Assembly (NCBI GenBank): GCA_032622095.1
Contig: CP136066.1
Coordinates: 207,042,978 to 207,106,977, forward strand
Reading direction: 5' to 3'
Source: Siphonodentalium dalli
Taxonomy: Eukaryota; Mollusca; Scaphopoda; Gadilida; Siphonodentaliidae
Length of the DNA stretch: 64,000 bases
Shown: in pieces, positions 46,076 to 56,762 of the stretch
Position numbering within the stretch: position 1 is the first letter of the stretch
Layout: the number at the start of each line of letters is the position of its first letter
Notes under the pieces: generated by a model
Database searches by the model: none
What the model was told of the DNA's origin: nothing
What the model saw: only the letters and a program-made list of their open reading frames with translations
Translations under genes and position numbers: made by a program

Positions 46076-46826
46076 TTAACCCTTTGAGTGCCAGGGGCCG
46101 ATATTATCGGCCCTAAACCTACACAATAAGTCTGTTAAAGAATATAATAAAATATATTAAAGGCACGTGAGGCCTTAATTGTCGAAAATATTCATATCTG
46201 TTCCAATCACCGTAAACAGAAAAACTTTAAAACGCATACAGTTTCGTTCATATATACCATGACCATCGCGTAAACAGCATGTTATCACAAAGACCTACTA
46301 TATTTTACCTAAGCAAGAGCCTGATTGTGTTACAGAAGACAGCACAATGCTACTGGCTAATCACACACAAATGGCATAAACGCTCTTTATTAGTTCCATA
46401 TCAGGAATTCACCAACACAGAACGCTCTTTATGTTTACCATCATAATATAAACAAACACCAGAAAAGTAACTTGTTTATGCTTTTGTTTACATAACAATG
46501 GTCAACAGATGACAATAACATACTGTTTATACGATATTTCTTATTTGTATGCGGACAAAGTCTGTCTACATTTTGATGTTCTTTCTGTTTGTGGCGGTTT
46601 TTGACGGGTGTAAATATTTTCACATGATACCCACCGCCAAGGCCAACCGTACCTTTAAAATTGTAAAAAATTGTAAAAAAAAAAAAAAAAAAAAAAAAAT
46701 TGTTAGGCCAATGCATTCTCTTATATATGCGAGGCGACCTATGGTCGACTCGCATATATAAGAGAATGCATTGGCACAGGGTATATGGGTTGTTACAAAA
46801 ATCGGACCTGGCACTCAAAGGATTAA
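46076..46826 (+). mobile_element. Type B TTAA element enlarged by a second TTAA element (B2)
   Basis: The left end is TTAACCCTTTGAGTGCCAGG; the right end, cctggcactcaaaggattaa, has one base changed. One 67-bp hairpin at about 46707-46773, preceded by a run of A. The extra length compared with B4 is due to the insertion 46161-46654. Confidence 0.85.
46161..46654. mobile_element. TTAA element nested inside B2
   Basis: Flanked by TTAA at 46157-46160 and 46655-46658. The ends are AGGCACGTGAGGCC and ggccaaccgtacct, an imperfect inverted pair. B4 shows the uninterrupted sequence (atattaaaattgtaaaa), with a single TTAA at the insertion point. About 494 bp, no recognised protein. Confidence 0.85.
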
Positions 46827-46853
46827 TAATAGTTATTTAACACCAATAACTAA

Positions 46854-48066
46854 CTAACCCTTTTATGATGGGAGCTGCGCTGGTGCAGCATTAAATATCA
46901 TGTGCCAGTGCATTCTCTTCTATATGCAAGTATCCCATAGGGAGCCTCGCATATATAAGAGAATGCACTGGCTTACAAAGTCAAGGTAAATATTGTTAGG
47001 CCAATGTATTCTCTTATATGTGGGAGACCCCCTATGTAAGACTCGCATATATAAGAGAATGCACTGGCTTACAAAGTCAAGGTAAATATTGTTAGGCCAA
47101 TGTATTATCTTATATATGCGAGGCTCCCTGTGGAAATCTATTACCAGCTGATTAAAAGCTGAAGACAAAAGTGCCATCGGAAATGTGATAAATGACATGA
47201 TGAGCTGTGATCGAAAGGAAATAAAAACCTTCTTCAGACTCAGAAAAAGAACAGATGGTTAAAAAGATACCTATTAAAATAATTAATGCGCTCTGAAGAT
47301 GTACGCGATGTACTCTTTAAAACAAGCTATGGAATTAAAAAAAAAAACGATAAACACACATCAAACAAGGACAAAATATACTTCAACCCCGATTATACCG
47401 AAGCAGAAGACCAGAGACAGAAATAACTACGCACTGAAATGAAAAAGATGCCCAATCAATTCACGAATGACAAAATCATTATTTGAAACAACAAAGTAAT
47501 CAGGACGTCCGGGAGATCAGATGAAAAGGAAAATTGACTTGATATTAACACCAATTATAACTTCTGGGGAAAACATCAAACCAGTTTGCCTATATACAAA
47601 TGCAGACAACATGTTAAACAAGCGAGATAATCTACAGTTACTCATAAATGATTTAACACCAGCTGTAATATGTGTGACAGAAACATTACCAAATAACTCA
47701 AAATATCCAACATGTTCCAGTGAACTACAAATAATGAACTACGATATGTGTCAAGTACGCAGCCCAAAGAGGACAGCCGTGATCTACAATCATAAAACCC
47801 AGACTTTATCATCGATATCAACAACCTTGAAAGATTTTAAAACTTTGATTGATTTATTTTTCCACAATAAGCGTTGACACTAATATGGCATAACTATATC
47901 TGCTTAACACCGTGGATGACTTATTTGTGACGATGTGTATTACTATGATTTTCATTAGTACTGAAATGAAAAGTCTAGAGACTTTTCCATGATGATGATG
48001 ATGATAATAGAGAATGCATTGGCACAGGGTTTTCACAAAATTTCAGGAAGCTCCAGGAAGGGTTAA
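46854..48066. mobile_element. Type C TTAA element split by a LINE (C2)
   Basis: The left end (aacccttttatgatggg, then gctgcgctggtgcagcatt) and the right end (cacagggttttcacaaaatt...ccaggaagggTTAA) match the two ends of C1 at 58038-58428. The first part has three successive degenerate hairpins (46906-46972, 47003-47067, 47098 onward), two of which repeat in tandem with gtcaaggtaaatattgttag. The LINE fragment at about 47140-48008 separates the halves. Confidence 0.75.
47150..48008 (+). pseudogene. Internally deleted LINE: ORF1 end, endonuclease start, 3' tail
   Basis: In three broken frames, 47155-47500 reads like the end of a LINE ORF1 protein (INDMMSCDRKEIKTFFRLRK, then IYFNPDYTEAEDQRQK). 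The frame 47521-47877 resembles the start of an APE-type endonuclease: CLYTNADNMLNKRDNLQLLI, PAVICVTET. These enzymes nick target DNA to prime reverse transcription. The reverse transcriptase is missing. After about 47877 comes a 3' tail with stem aaaagtc/gactttt and (GAT)n, matching the tail of the LINE at 28.7 kb. Confidence 0.75.
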
Positions 48067-48209
48067 GCATTGTATGGTCTGTTACATGCCCAATCATGGG
48101 ATGTAAATGTGTATGCTTTATGCCCAAATATTGGATCGAAATGTTATGAAATGGAATTCAGTTGGGAAGGAATTCTAGAGATGTAAACTGACAGATTTTC
48201 TTTTGATTT

Positions 48210-48598
48210 TTAACCCTTTACCCAACAGAACGGCCCTGTGCCAATGCATTCTCTTATATATGCGAGTCGACCATAGGTCGCCTCGCATATATAAGAGAAT
48301 GCATTGGCTTAACACATTAAAAATTATAAAATTGTTGAAGAATGTAAGAAAAAATGGTAAAAAGTTTTTTTTTTAGGCCAATGCATTCTCTTATATATGC
48401 GAGGCGACCTATGGTCGACTCGCATATATAAGAGAATGCATTGGCACAGGGCATAACTGTAACCATCACAATGTGGTCAATGAGCCGGTTCCAATGATAT
48501 CCATATTTGTATGGTTCTATTGAGACAGACCGAAGATATTTTAGGCTGTTGAAGCTTTATTTGGCCGGTTTTGGCCGGTTTGTTGGGTAAAGGGTTAA
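48210..48598 (-). mobile_element. Type A TTAA element with two hairpins (A4)
   Basis: TTAA at 48210-48213 and 48595-48598. Hairpins at about 48240-48306 and 48378-48444. Long end on the right, so opposite in orientation to A1 and A3. Its right TTAA is shared with the end of an AGGCCCAC-family element. Confidence 0.88.
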
Positions 48599-48835
48599 AG
48601 GTCCACTTAAATTTCAAATCCCCAGAACATTATATACAATATATTCCATATTATAATCACACATCGTCTGCATTAACACAATTAGCTTCCGTAAGAATTA
48701 GTCTAAATCACGATACGTTACATGAACCTTTCCGACATTCATCAGGCAATAACTGAAGTCGCCAGACTCGCCACTTCATAAAATGCAATGAACCACGCAC
48801 ACTTCTTCAATCCAAACAGGCCTCTTCAATCCAAA
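48599..48835 (+). mobile_element. AGGCCCAC-family end abutting A4
   Basis: aggtccacttaaatttcaaa follows the TTAA at 48595-48598, then a diverged form of the 39-bp unit (cattatatacaatatattcc). The remainder is unrecognised. One TTAA serves both elements, which shows that one inserted at the target site of the other. Confidence 0.55.
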
Positions 48836-48843
48836 CCCCACGG

Positions 48844-49094
48844 CAAGCCTTGAAATAGTGTGTATGTCATTTGCAGAATGAGGTTCCCAGAGGGTGAATT
48901 TAGTGATGCTACCCCGCATAGCGGGCTAGCACCAAATTCACCCTCTGGGAACCTCATTCTGCTGAGAATTAAGCAGAATGAGGTCCCCAGAGGGTGAATT
49001 TGGTGATGCTAGCCCGCTATGCGGGGTAGCATCACTAAATTCACCCTCTGGGGACCTCATTCTGCAAATGACAGACACACTATTTCAAGGCTTG
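48844..49094. mobile_element. hAT-like palindromic MITE, CAAGCCTTG ends (D1)
   Basis: A 251-bp near-perfect palindrome. The ends are caagccttgaaatagtgtgt and its inverse, flanked by perfect 8-bp duplications, ccccacgg (48836-48843 and 49095-49102). Two smaller palindromes, each with arms gcagaatgaggt and tgaattt, lie inside left and right. The 8-bp duplication fits hAT-type movement. Confidence 0.9.
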
Positions 49095-49102
49095 CCCCAC
49101 GG

Positions 49103-49419
49103 TTGTCGCGTGTTGTTTAATTCGGTGCACTATCAACTCCAGTTGTTGATATTTTACAGTCAGCTGTTATGACACTGGTTTGTTTGTTTGTGCGTGAACA
49201 TGTATTCGCGTTTTGGGCTCATTTGCGTTTAGATATGAACGAACTCTGTTGATGCTGGCGAAAATCATAGAGATATTTCAGCAAATGTCCAGTTTTATTT
49301 GTAATGATGCCAGTGAATATACTAGTATATGATTCCGAGAAATGACTGGCAGATCCATTGGTTATTAAACAATTAAACAAAGTTCGTGTGAATCCATTCA
49401 GGATTCACACACTTTGTTT
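49103..49419. other. No recognised gene; short hairpin
   Basis: Just before B3, aaagttcgtgtgaatcc and ggattcacacactttg form a hairpin (49378-49418). Confidence 0.5.
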
Positions 49420-49852
49420 AACTCTTTCAGTGCCAGGGGCCGATCTCATCGGCCCTAATTTACGGTCTGTAGAGTGCCAGGGCGATGAGATCGGTTGAAT
49501 TTTTTTTGGGTATGCTTAAGCATGCTATAGCGAATTTAAAAACAAACTGGATAAGTCCTTAGGGGCATGTTATAACTCAAAACTATCACCAAGTATTCAT
49601 AGTAATAATTTTGATGCCCATGAAAAATGTAAGATTCCCTGGCACTAAACCTACAAAATAAGTCTGTTAAAGAATATAAGAAAAAATTATAAAAATTGTA
49701 AAAAATAATAACAAATGATGAAAAATTGTTAGGCCAATGCATTCTCTTATATATGCGAGGCGACCTATGGTCGACTCGCATATATAAGAGAATTCATTGG
49801 CACAGGGTATATGGGTTGATACAAAAATCGGTCCTGGCACTGAAAGGGTTAA
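49420..49852 (+). mobile_element. Type B TTAA element (B3)
   Basis: TTAA ends with ctctttcagtgccagg on the left (one base changed) and cctggcactgaaaggg on the right. The single hairpin at about 49734-49800 has one arm change (agagaattcattgg). The left end block is partly duplicated inside (agtgccagggcgatgagatc near 49471). Confidence 0.83.
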
Positions 49853-49989
49853 TTACTCTGCCGGTCATAACCAAATGACTCCAATGAATCTGCCAGAAAT
49901 TTATCCTGTTGAATATACTGTGAGTATGTGGTTTTTGTCAAGGTATGGTACCGATGTGTGCTCTTTGCTTAAATTTTGATCTGGTCTTT

Positions 49990-50244
49990 ACTGCCAATCT
50001 GTTATTCTCAATGGAGAATAACTCTATCTCTTAGTTGTGATTTATGATGCATTCTTGGGTAAATAACGGGGGAAGTATTGGTGTGAATCTGAGAATCTGT
50101 CACTTGGTGGACACTCCTAGACCACAACTGTTCCATATTCCGATTGAATATATATATTTTTGGTTCCTCTTCCAAATGGTATATAATATGAAATATGTTG
50201 TATATAATGTGATCTTGGAATTCAAAATATTAAGTGGGCCTTTA
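49990..50244 (-). mobile_element. AGGCCCAC-family element end, inverted
   Basis: The right end ttaagtgggcct precedes TTAA (50243-50246). Inside are the degenerate 39-bp unit (gtatataatgtgatcttgg) and, at the far side, ttctcaatggagaataact, one arm of the family palindrome. A counterpart end is at 42690-42708. Confidence 0.6.
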
Positions 50245-50343
50245 AGACAATTTAATTGTTTAAAATTTCTTTCTCAAGCTAAGGCCAATGTTTGTTTGTC
50301 AACTCTCTACATGGCCAGGTTACTGCGTCACCAGCGAACTCTC

Positions 50344-50586
50344 TTAACCCTTTGAGTGCCAGGGGCCGATCTCATCGGCCCTAAACCTACACAATAAGTC
50401 TGTTAAAGAATATAATAAAATATATTAAAATTGTAAAAAAAAAAAAAAAAAAAAAAAAAATGTTAAGCCAATGCATTCTCTTATATATGCGAGGCGACCT
50501 ATGGTCGACTCGCATATATAAGAGAATGCATTGGCACAGGGTATATGGGTTGATACAAAAATCGGACCTGGCACTCAAAGGGTTAA
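50344..50586 (+). mobile_element. Type B TTAA element (B4)
   Basis: Compact 243-bp copy with CCCTTTGAGTGCCAGG and inverse ends and TTAA on both sides. It has an A-run and one perfect 67-bp hairpin at about 50468-50534. It gives the pre-insertion state for the element nested in B2. Confidence 0.88.
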
Positions 50587-51436
50587 CCCAAAGCAGTTGT
50601 GATTTTAAATTTGTTTAAAACATATATAAATGTATGTCTGATGGGACACACTAGTACATGAGCTGTGGAAATTCATGATCCACATTCAATAATCAGTAAT
50701 AGTTAAAAACTCTAACCGGTATTTATAACTTGAAATTTACAGGGATAATAGGTATTGATTGTGTCCATATTTTGAACATCAAACACATCTCAACCTAAAT
50801 AGATGTTCGTAAATCCCTTTCACTTGTAAGTACACTAATTCCTGCAACAAACAACATAAATTTCGAATCAGTATATCATATAAATTCATCTGAGTCGAAC
50901 AGGACTGGCCGGAAAGCTATTTCCAGACTTGGGGATATACCAGGAAATTCCTTGTTTTGATTGGAAGCGGTACCAGAAACCGCTAACCCTGATTGGCTAA
51001 CCGATAACAGCTGCGCGTGTCCCGTAAAAATAGCTCAGGTGTCATCTGTATACGGCGAACGCAATAGTCATTTAACTCGGTCATGTGGCACTGATTTAAA
51101 GTTAGTTTTAATAGTCGTATTGATTTTGACCAGCTGCTTTATTAAAGAAAAACAGTTTTGACAAATGGCATGATTCTGATCGGCGGCAAAATAACCGATG
51201 CCGATATTCAGTGTTCTGTACTAGTAAATCTCTGCCTCTCGTAACATCTGCCTCTCGTACAACCGCATAAATTATTCCTTATTTGGAATGTCTGTGACAT
51301 CAGTATGACGTCACGATATTGGGGGAAGCCCATTGTTCTGGAAATGGGTTTTTACATGAATTCGTGTCGACGTAATATTATAATTATTACGGAGATGTTT
51401 ACATCGACTGGCTCATCCACTGCATGATTTCTAGAT
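50587..51436 (+). repeat. Segment paralogous to 13270-14030
   Basis: Aligns with the 13-kb segment (aaagcagt, acatatataaa, gagctgtggaaattca, aatagatgttcg, taagtaca) without the A1 insertion. It leads straight into the minisatellite. From 50880 to 51430 the similarity is weak or absent. Confidence 0.7.
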
Positions 51437-53190
51437 AGCAACTATCCGAAAATCTGAAGCGACGGTTTAGAGTTTACATTAGTGACGTAGGTTTCTGAAC
51501 ATCTGAAGCAACGGTTCAGAGATTACAATAGTGACACATGTTCCCGGCTCTGAACGTCTGAAGCGATGGTTTAGAGATTACATTAGTGACACAGGTTCCC
51601 GGCCCTGAACATCTGAATCGACGATTCAGAGATTACATTAGTGACACAGGTTCCCGGCCCTGAACATCTGAAGCGATGGTTTAGAGATTACATTAGTGAC
51701 ACAGGTTCCCGGCCCTGTACATCTGAAGCGACGGTTTAGAGATTACATTAGTGACGTAGATTTCTGAACATCTGAAGCGACGGTTCAGAGATTACCTTAG
51801 TCACTTAGTGACACAGGTTCCCGGCCCTGAACATCTGAATCGACGATTCAGAGATTACATTAGTGACACAGGTTCCCGGCCCTGAACATCTGAAGCGATG
51901 GTTTAGAGATTACATTAGTGACGTAGGTTTCTGAACATCTGAAGCGATGGTTCAGAGATTACCTTAGTGACACAGGTTCCCGGCCCTGAACATCTGAAGC
52001 GACGATTCAGAGATTACATTAGTGACACAGGTTCCCGGCCCTGTACATCTGAAGCGACGGTTCAGAGATTACATTAGTGACACAGGTTCCCGGCCTTGTA
52101 CATCTGAAGCGACGGTTTAGAGATTACATTAGTGACACAGGTTCCCGGCCCTGTACATCTAAAGCGACGGTTCAGAGATTACATTAGTGACACAGGTTCC
52201 CGGCCCTGTACATCTGAAGCGACGGTTTAGAGATTACATTAGTGACACAGGTTCCCGGCCCTGTACATCTGAAGCGACCATTCAGAGAATACAATAGTGA
52301 CACATGTTCCCGGCCCTGTACATCTGAAGCGACGGTTTAGAGATTACATTAGTGACACAGGTTCCCGGCCCTGTACATCTGAAGCGACGGTTCAGAGATT
52401 ACATTAGTGACACAGGTTCCCGGCCCTGTACATCTGAAGCGATGGTTTAGAGATTACATTAGTGACACAGGTTCCCGGCCCTGTACATCTGAAGCGATGG
52501 TTTAGAGATTACATTAGTGACACAGGTTCCCGGCCCTGTACATCTGAAGCGACGATTCAGAGATTACATTAGTGACACAGGTTCCCGCCCCTGTACATCT
52601 GAAGCGACGATTCAGAGATTACATTAGTGACACAGGTTCCCGGCCCTGTACATCTGAAGCGACGGTTTAGAGATTACATTAGTGACACAGGTTCCCGGCC
52701 CTGTACATCTGAAGCGACCATTCAGAGAATACAATAGTGACACATGTTCCCGGCCCTGTACATCTGAAGCGACGGTTTAGAGATTACATTAGTGACACAG
52801 GTTCCCGGCCCTGTACATCTGAAGCGACGGTTCAGAGATTACATTAGTGACACAGGTTCCCGGCCCTGTACATTTGAAGCGATGGTTTAGAGATTACATT
52901 AGTGACACAGGTTCCCGGCCCTGTACATCTGAAGCGATGGTTTAGAGATTACATTAGTGACACAGGTTCCCGGCCCTGTACATCTGAAGCGACGATTCAG
53001 AGATTACATTAGTGACACAGGTTCCCGGCCCTGTACATCTGAAGCGACGATTCAGAGATTACATTAGTGACACAGGTTCCCGGCCTTGTACATCTGAAGC
53101 GATGGTTTAGAGATTACATTAGTGACGCAGGTTCCCGGCCCTGTACATCTGAAGCGATGGTTTAGAGATTACATTAGTGACACAGGTTCC
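51437..53190 (+). repeat. 55-bp minisatellite with eight-unit higher-order period
   Basis: About 32 units with gaagcgacggtttagagatt, acattagtgacacaggttcc and cggccctgtacatct in order. Early units are more variable (some read gacgtaggtttctgaacat and are shorter). From about 52260 the variants occur in a repeating order of eight. The marked unit gaccattcagagaatacaat recurs exactly 440 bp apart (52276 and 52716). No coding sense and no unique spacers. Confidence 0.95.
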
Positions 53191-53779
53191 TACCCAATAA
53201 TAAAATCACTTCTAAATTGTTATTAGCCTCACAGAATTTTATTTATCATTCAACCAAATAAAGTTTACTTTATTTTAACAAAATTAGCGAGTCTTCTGGT
53301 ACTTTTGCAATGTCTTCTATTTCTATGTATTTCTATATCTTCTGAGGATGTAGAAGGCTTCAAGACAACACTATCGCCTGAAGTCTTGAAGCCTCTCATC
53401 CTCCTCAACCACACCAACAAGTAAACAACTGAGATTGTAAATAGTTTTAATTGTTTTTAATGAGAAAACTACCCTTTTATTAATAGTATAAAAAATACAA
53501 AATAAAAATTCCACTCAACATCTAATAATGGTCAGCAATTGACCGACAGCTGCAACTGGAAGAATAGAAGAAGAACTAAATTCTCAGTTGTTGATAAATA
53601 ATGTACCAGCCCCTAAATTTATTCTACCCAAGTTAAAATGTGATGGAGCTGAGAGTCCAACCATATTTATATATTTTAACCTTTCTATACTAAATACTCA
53701 TTGATGAGTAGTTCCCTTAGGAAATGTTTGGATAATAAGTTCAATATATGAACCATTCTGCTCTTGTATTATCTGTTTT
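53191..53779. other. BTB intron 3, no recognised feature
   Basis: AT-rich. A small hairpin (aggcttcaagac/gtcttgaagcct) lies at about 53352-53393. No exon. Confidence 0.45.
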
Positions 53780-54208
53780 TGTCCCCCAAAATTTTGGAGG
53801 ACTTTTGTAATCAGCCGCATTCGTCCGTCCATCCATGGGGGCCATGTGGACATCCACCCATCCGTGGGGGCATGTGGGCATCCATCCATTAGTCCCATTC
53901 CTTGTCCGGGCATTAACATGAGCAATATCAAACAGAATATCTTGATATTTGGTACGTTGTTGCATATGAGATGTCACAGGCCAAGTCTGAATTTGTCGTT
54001 GTCCAATGAATTTTGATGGAGTTGTGCCCCTTTTTTTTTACTTAGAAATCGCTGTTTTCGGGTTGTGCGGATGGTAACTTGAGCAATATTCAACAGAATT
54101 TCTTGATATTTGGTATGACAGGCTAAGTTCGAATTTGGTCATGGTCCGATGATTTATATATAGGGGAATTAGGTCCCTTTTTCAACTGCCACCTGATTTC
54201 GGGGGACA
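53780..54208 (+). mobile_element. Element with TGTCCCCC ends, copy 2
   Basis: The ends are tgtcccccaaaatt and gatttcgggggaca. It is a relative of the element in the splice-acceptor array (35078-35520). It contains a CGTCCGTCCATCC stretch (53823) and two diverged units with cttgatatttggta (53941, 54103). No clear target duplication. Confidence 0.7.
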
Positions 54209-54597
54209 TGCTGCAACCTTTTATTTTTGTTTGTTGTCTGATTTTATACCCCTTAACATCCCTCTAATTGAATAATTTACATTTGCCAAATGAAAATAAT
54301 TTTTGCCTAATTATTTTAGAAATTGCCGCCAAATATTATCAGATTCTGCAACATTGATTCTTATATTTCGACCATCTCTGTTTGATCGACTTTTGATGTT
54401 AATAGGAAAGCAGTGAATTATTAATAATTCTCGCCTCTCTACTGTAATGTAATATTGGGATTTGTATAACACCTATCCCGCGAGGGCCCTGTGCGCTTGT
54501 AATTACCCCAGCTGTTGAGTAATGCTGAGTCTTGTGCCGGCTGCCATTTTACAGGCATTTCACTAGAGCTGATTACGCTTACCGTATATTTCGCCGA
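54209..54597. other. No recognised feature
   Basis: AT-rich intron sequence, with no motif. Confidence 0.4.
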
Positions 54598-54706
54598 GAG
54601 CTTTCCGATGAATGGCAACAAGCCATATTTCCGACAAAATCCTGAAAAGTTACCCATAATTCTGCTTTGGTTAAGAGGTCGATTACTTAGGGCTTTACTG
54701 TAGGTA
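54598..54706 (+). mobile_element. TACAGTAATGC MITE, partial
   Basis: gagagctttccgatgaatgg to ggtcgattacttagggcttt, then ctgta. It matches the right three quarters of the complete copy at 63286-63447 and supplies an empty site for A5 (ctgctttggTTAAgaggtcg). Confidence 0.75.
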
Positions 54707-54839
54707 CGAATGAGCAAGCACAGTACAAGTGACCTTGCCCAAGGTTCAAAACAAGATTTGAAACAGCGTGTGGCTCTATACAACTTAATACACACAGCTT
54801 ACATGTAATCTGGCCAAGCCACTGTTGCAGAGACTAGTT

Positions 54840-54930
54840 CACTGGCACGGGTGCAATCTCAAGCCGGTGCGTTAACACCATTACAAGTCCGACACTCTAA
54901 CCACTGGGCTACCAAACTCCACGGTAGTCT
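54840..54930 (-). mobile_element. tRNA-derived SINE head
   Basis: On the minus strand, ggtagcccagtggttagagt resembles a tRNA A box. It is followed about 40 nt later by ggcttgagattgcaccc, near a B box (GGTTCGANNCC). A tRNA-like promoter region of this size at the start of a SINE is usual; it does not fold into a plain tRNA with an intact acceptor stem. Partial copy. Confidence 0.55.
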
Positions 54931-55138
54931 ATCACAGAACAATACATGTAGAAGGGCACATCAAAATAAAGAGGATTTATCATTAGCTATATGTAAACAC
55001 CATCCCCCCTTCATAATAGTTAATAAGTACTCCATCCTCCCGTCGATACTAATGCTATCAGATTAACTTAACTGCATCTTGACAGATGTTTTTATCTTTT
55101 CCTAACCTTATAAAACAACACTAATATAATTCTTGCAG

Positions 55139-55168
55139 GAGTTTCCTCAAATGAATGGTATTGATTGA
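55139..55168 (+). CDS. Possible terminal exon of the BTB gene
   Basis: ataattcttgcag ends at 55138 and has the form of an acceptor. In phase 0, as required after exon 3, it reads EFPQMNGID and then TGA at 55166-55168. This would complete a 391-residue protein. A possible poly(A) signal, aataaa, lies at about 55939. The exon is short and 13 kb from exon 3, so chance is a real alternative; the true downstream exons could lie beyond the window. Confidence 0.3.
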   Translation, partial: EFPQMNGID

Positions 55169-55496
55169 CAAATATTCACTGTCTTGAGGAATTATAAATT
55201 GACTTGCCAAATGTGAATTATTATTTTGTCTGGTTGCCAGTTTGTTTGATTCTGGTGCAAAATGGTGATTTATCCAAATCCATCAGAATGAAGAACAGTA
55301 AAGATACCTCAAATGTTGGACAGTGTCAGGTCAGGCCAAGTTGTTATATCTTATTAGGCCACAGAGCTTCTAGCTACTGGGACGAGCAGTTTTAAACACC
55401 CTCTCACACATGCAAAATGGTGATTTATTATATTTTCATCAATTTTTTACGTCAAAATATAAATCATATGCCCACTCCCAGAAGACCGAACGTGGT
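55169..55496. other. Possible 3' UTR or spacer
   Basis: The small frame at 55204-55395 has no motif. The stretch near 55283-55345 (tcagaatgaagaaca, tgtcaggtcaggccaagttg) recurs at 56506-56600, so this is a diverged local duplication. Confidence 0.45.
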
Positions 55497-55751
55497 CAAG
55501 CCTTGAAATAGTGTGTCTGTCATTTGCAGAATGAGGTCCCCAGAGGGTGAATTTAGTGATGCTACCCCATATAGCAGGCTAGCATCACCAAATTTAGCCT
55601 CGGGGGAACCTCATTCTGCTGAGGTGTAAGCAGAATGAGGTCCCCAGAGGGTGAATTTGGTGATGCTAGCCCGCTATGCGGGGTAGCATCACTAAATTCA
55701 CCCTCTGGGGACCTCATTCTGAAAATGACAGACACACTATTTCAAGGCTTG
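55497..55751. mobile_element. hAT-like palindromic MITE, CAAGCCTTG ends (D2)
   Basis: Same structure as D1: outer ends caagccttgaaatagtgtgt and inverse, and two inner palindromes. Perfect 8-bp duplications, aacgtggt, at 55489-55496 and 55752-55759. Confidence 0.9.
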
Positions 55752-55992
55752 AACGTGGTATCCTACTCTCAAGATGTTATCCTACTCTCACCACTGCGTC
55801 ATTACGTCAATTTTTGCATCATTCGGTATCCTTGCTCGTAACAGAAATGGCTGGTACATGTAGATTTAAGAATGTATCAGGTCTAACCGTGTTTCATATT
55901 GTGGTCTAGGTCATAAAAAACTGGTATAAAGAACATGTAATAAACACAACAGTCAACTGTTCTGTGTAGCGTACAGGTTTTCACCTCTTGTG
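55752..55992. other. Spacer with possible poly(A) signal
   Basis: gtaataaacac at about 55936-55946 contains AATAAA on the + strand, which could end the BTB transcript if 55139-55168 is its last exon. Confidence 0.3.
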
Positions 55993-56366
55993 CAGGGGCG
56001 CCGGAAGAGGGGGGTTAGAGGGGGGCAGCTGACCCCCTGCCCTTGACCAAGGGGGGCAAGCGGGGCCAGGACTTGCCCTTTTTCTGGAAACAGAAAATGC
56101 TTTTTGTGTGTTTAATCTCGTGTTTTTAAAGCAAAATGTGACTTTTTTGGTCCAAATACCACCAATTTCACAAGGAATATTAATTTTTTGTCAATTTTAT
56201 CACAAAACGGCCATAAAAACTGACAAATACCATTAAAATAGGGATTTTTGCCACAATGAATTTGTGGTTAATTTCCCGAGTTTGCGGAGAAAATGCCCTT
56301 TTTTGCGGAAAAGTGCCCTTTTTGTAGGCTCTGCCCCCCTGCCCTTGGATGCTTCCGGCGCCCCTG
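55993..56366 (-). mobile_element. hAT-type MITE, CAGGGGCGCC ends, copy 2
   Basis: The termini are caggggcgccggaag and cttccggcgcccctg, with perfect 8-bp duplications, ctcttgtg (55985-55992, 56367-56374). Inverted relative to the copy at 14137-14517. Confidence 0.92.
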
Positions 56367-56374
56367 CTCTTGTG

Positions 56375-56646
56375 AGATGTGAGCATTATTTTCACTTGGC
56401 TAGCGTTTCGTAAAAATAATGCTCTGCATCTCAGTGATCTCACTCGACGAGAAAAACCGTACGCTACTCAGAATAGTTAACTCTTGTCTATTTATCCGAT
56501 TCTATCAGAATGAAGAACATTGAAGATACCACACATGTTGGACTTGTGCTCCCCCAGTCATACTACATGTATAAGTGTCAGGTCAGGCCAAGTTGTTATA
56601 TGTTGAGAGCCACTATCTACTGGGACAAGCAGCAAAGTTCTAAACA
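56375..56646. other. Duplicated spacer
   Basis: Diverged repeat of 55283-55345 lies at 56506-56600. A second hairpin-like pair, attattttcact...cgtaaaaataatg, surrounds 56391-56422. Confidence 0.45.
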
Positions 56647-56762
56647 TACAGTAATGCTCTAAGTAATCGACTCTTTAACCACAGCAGAATTATGGGTAAC
56701 TTTTCAGGATTTAGTCGGAAATATGGCTTGTTGCCATTCATCGGAAAGCTCTCAGATCGGAC
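56647..56762 (-). mobile_element. TACAGTAATGC MITE, partial, inverted
   Basis: tacagtaatgctctaagtaa to gccattcatcggaaagctct. Same family as at 54.6, 57.0 and 63.3 kb, with the site ctctttaaccacag intact and uninserted. Confidence 0.75.

Noticed and set aside
44517-50578. Repeated peptide family with CQCILLYMRV and RIYKRMHW
   Set aside because: The peptide is a translation of the 67-bp hairpin and appears in both orientations wherever the hairpin lies.
51437-53190. CRISPR-like regular array
   Set aside because: Units are contiguous 55-bp repeats with no unique spacers, and the DNA is eukaryotic.
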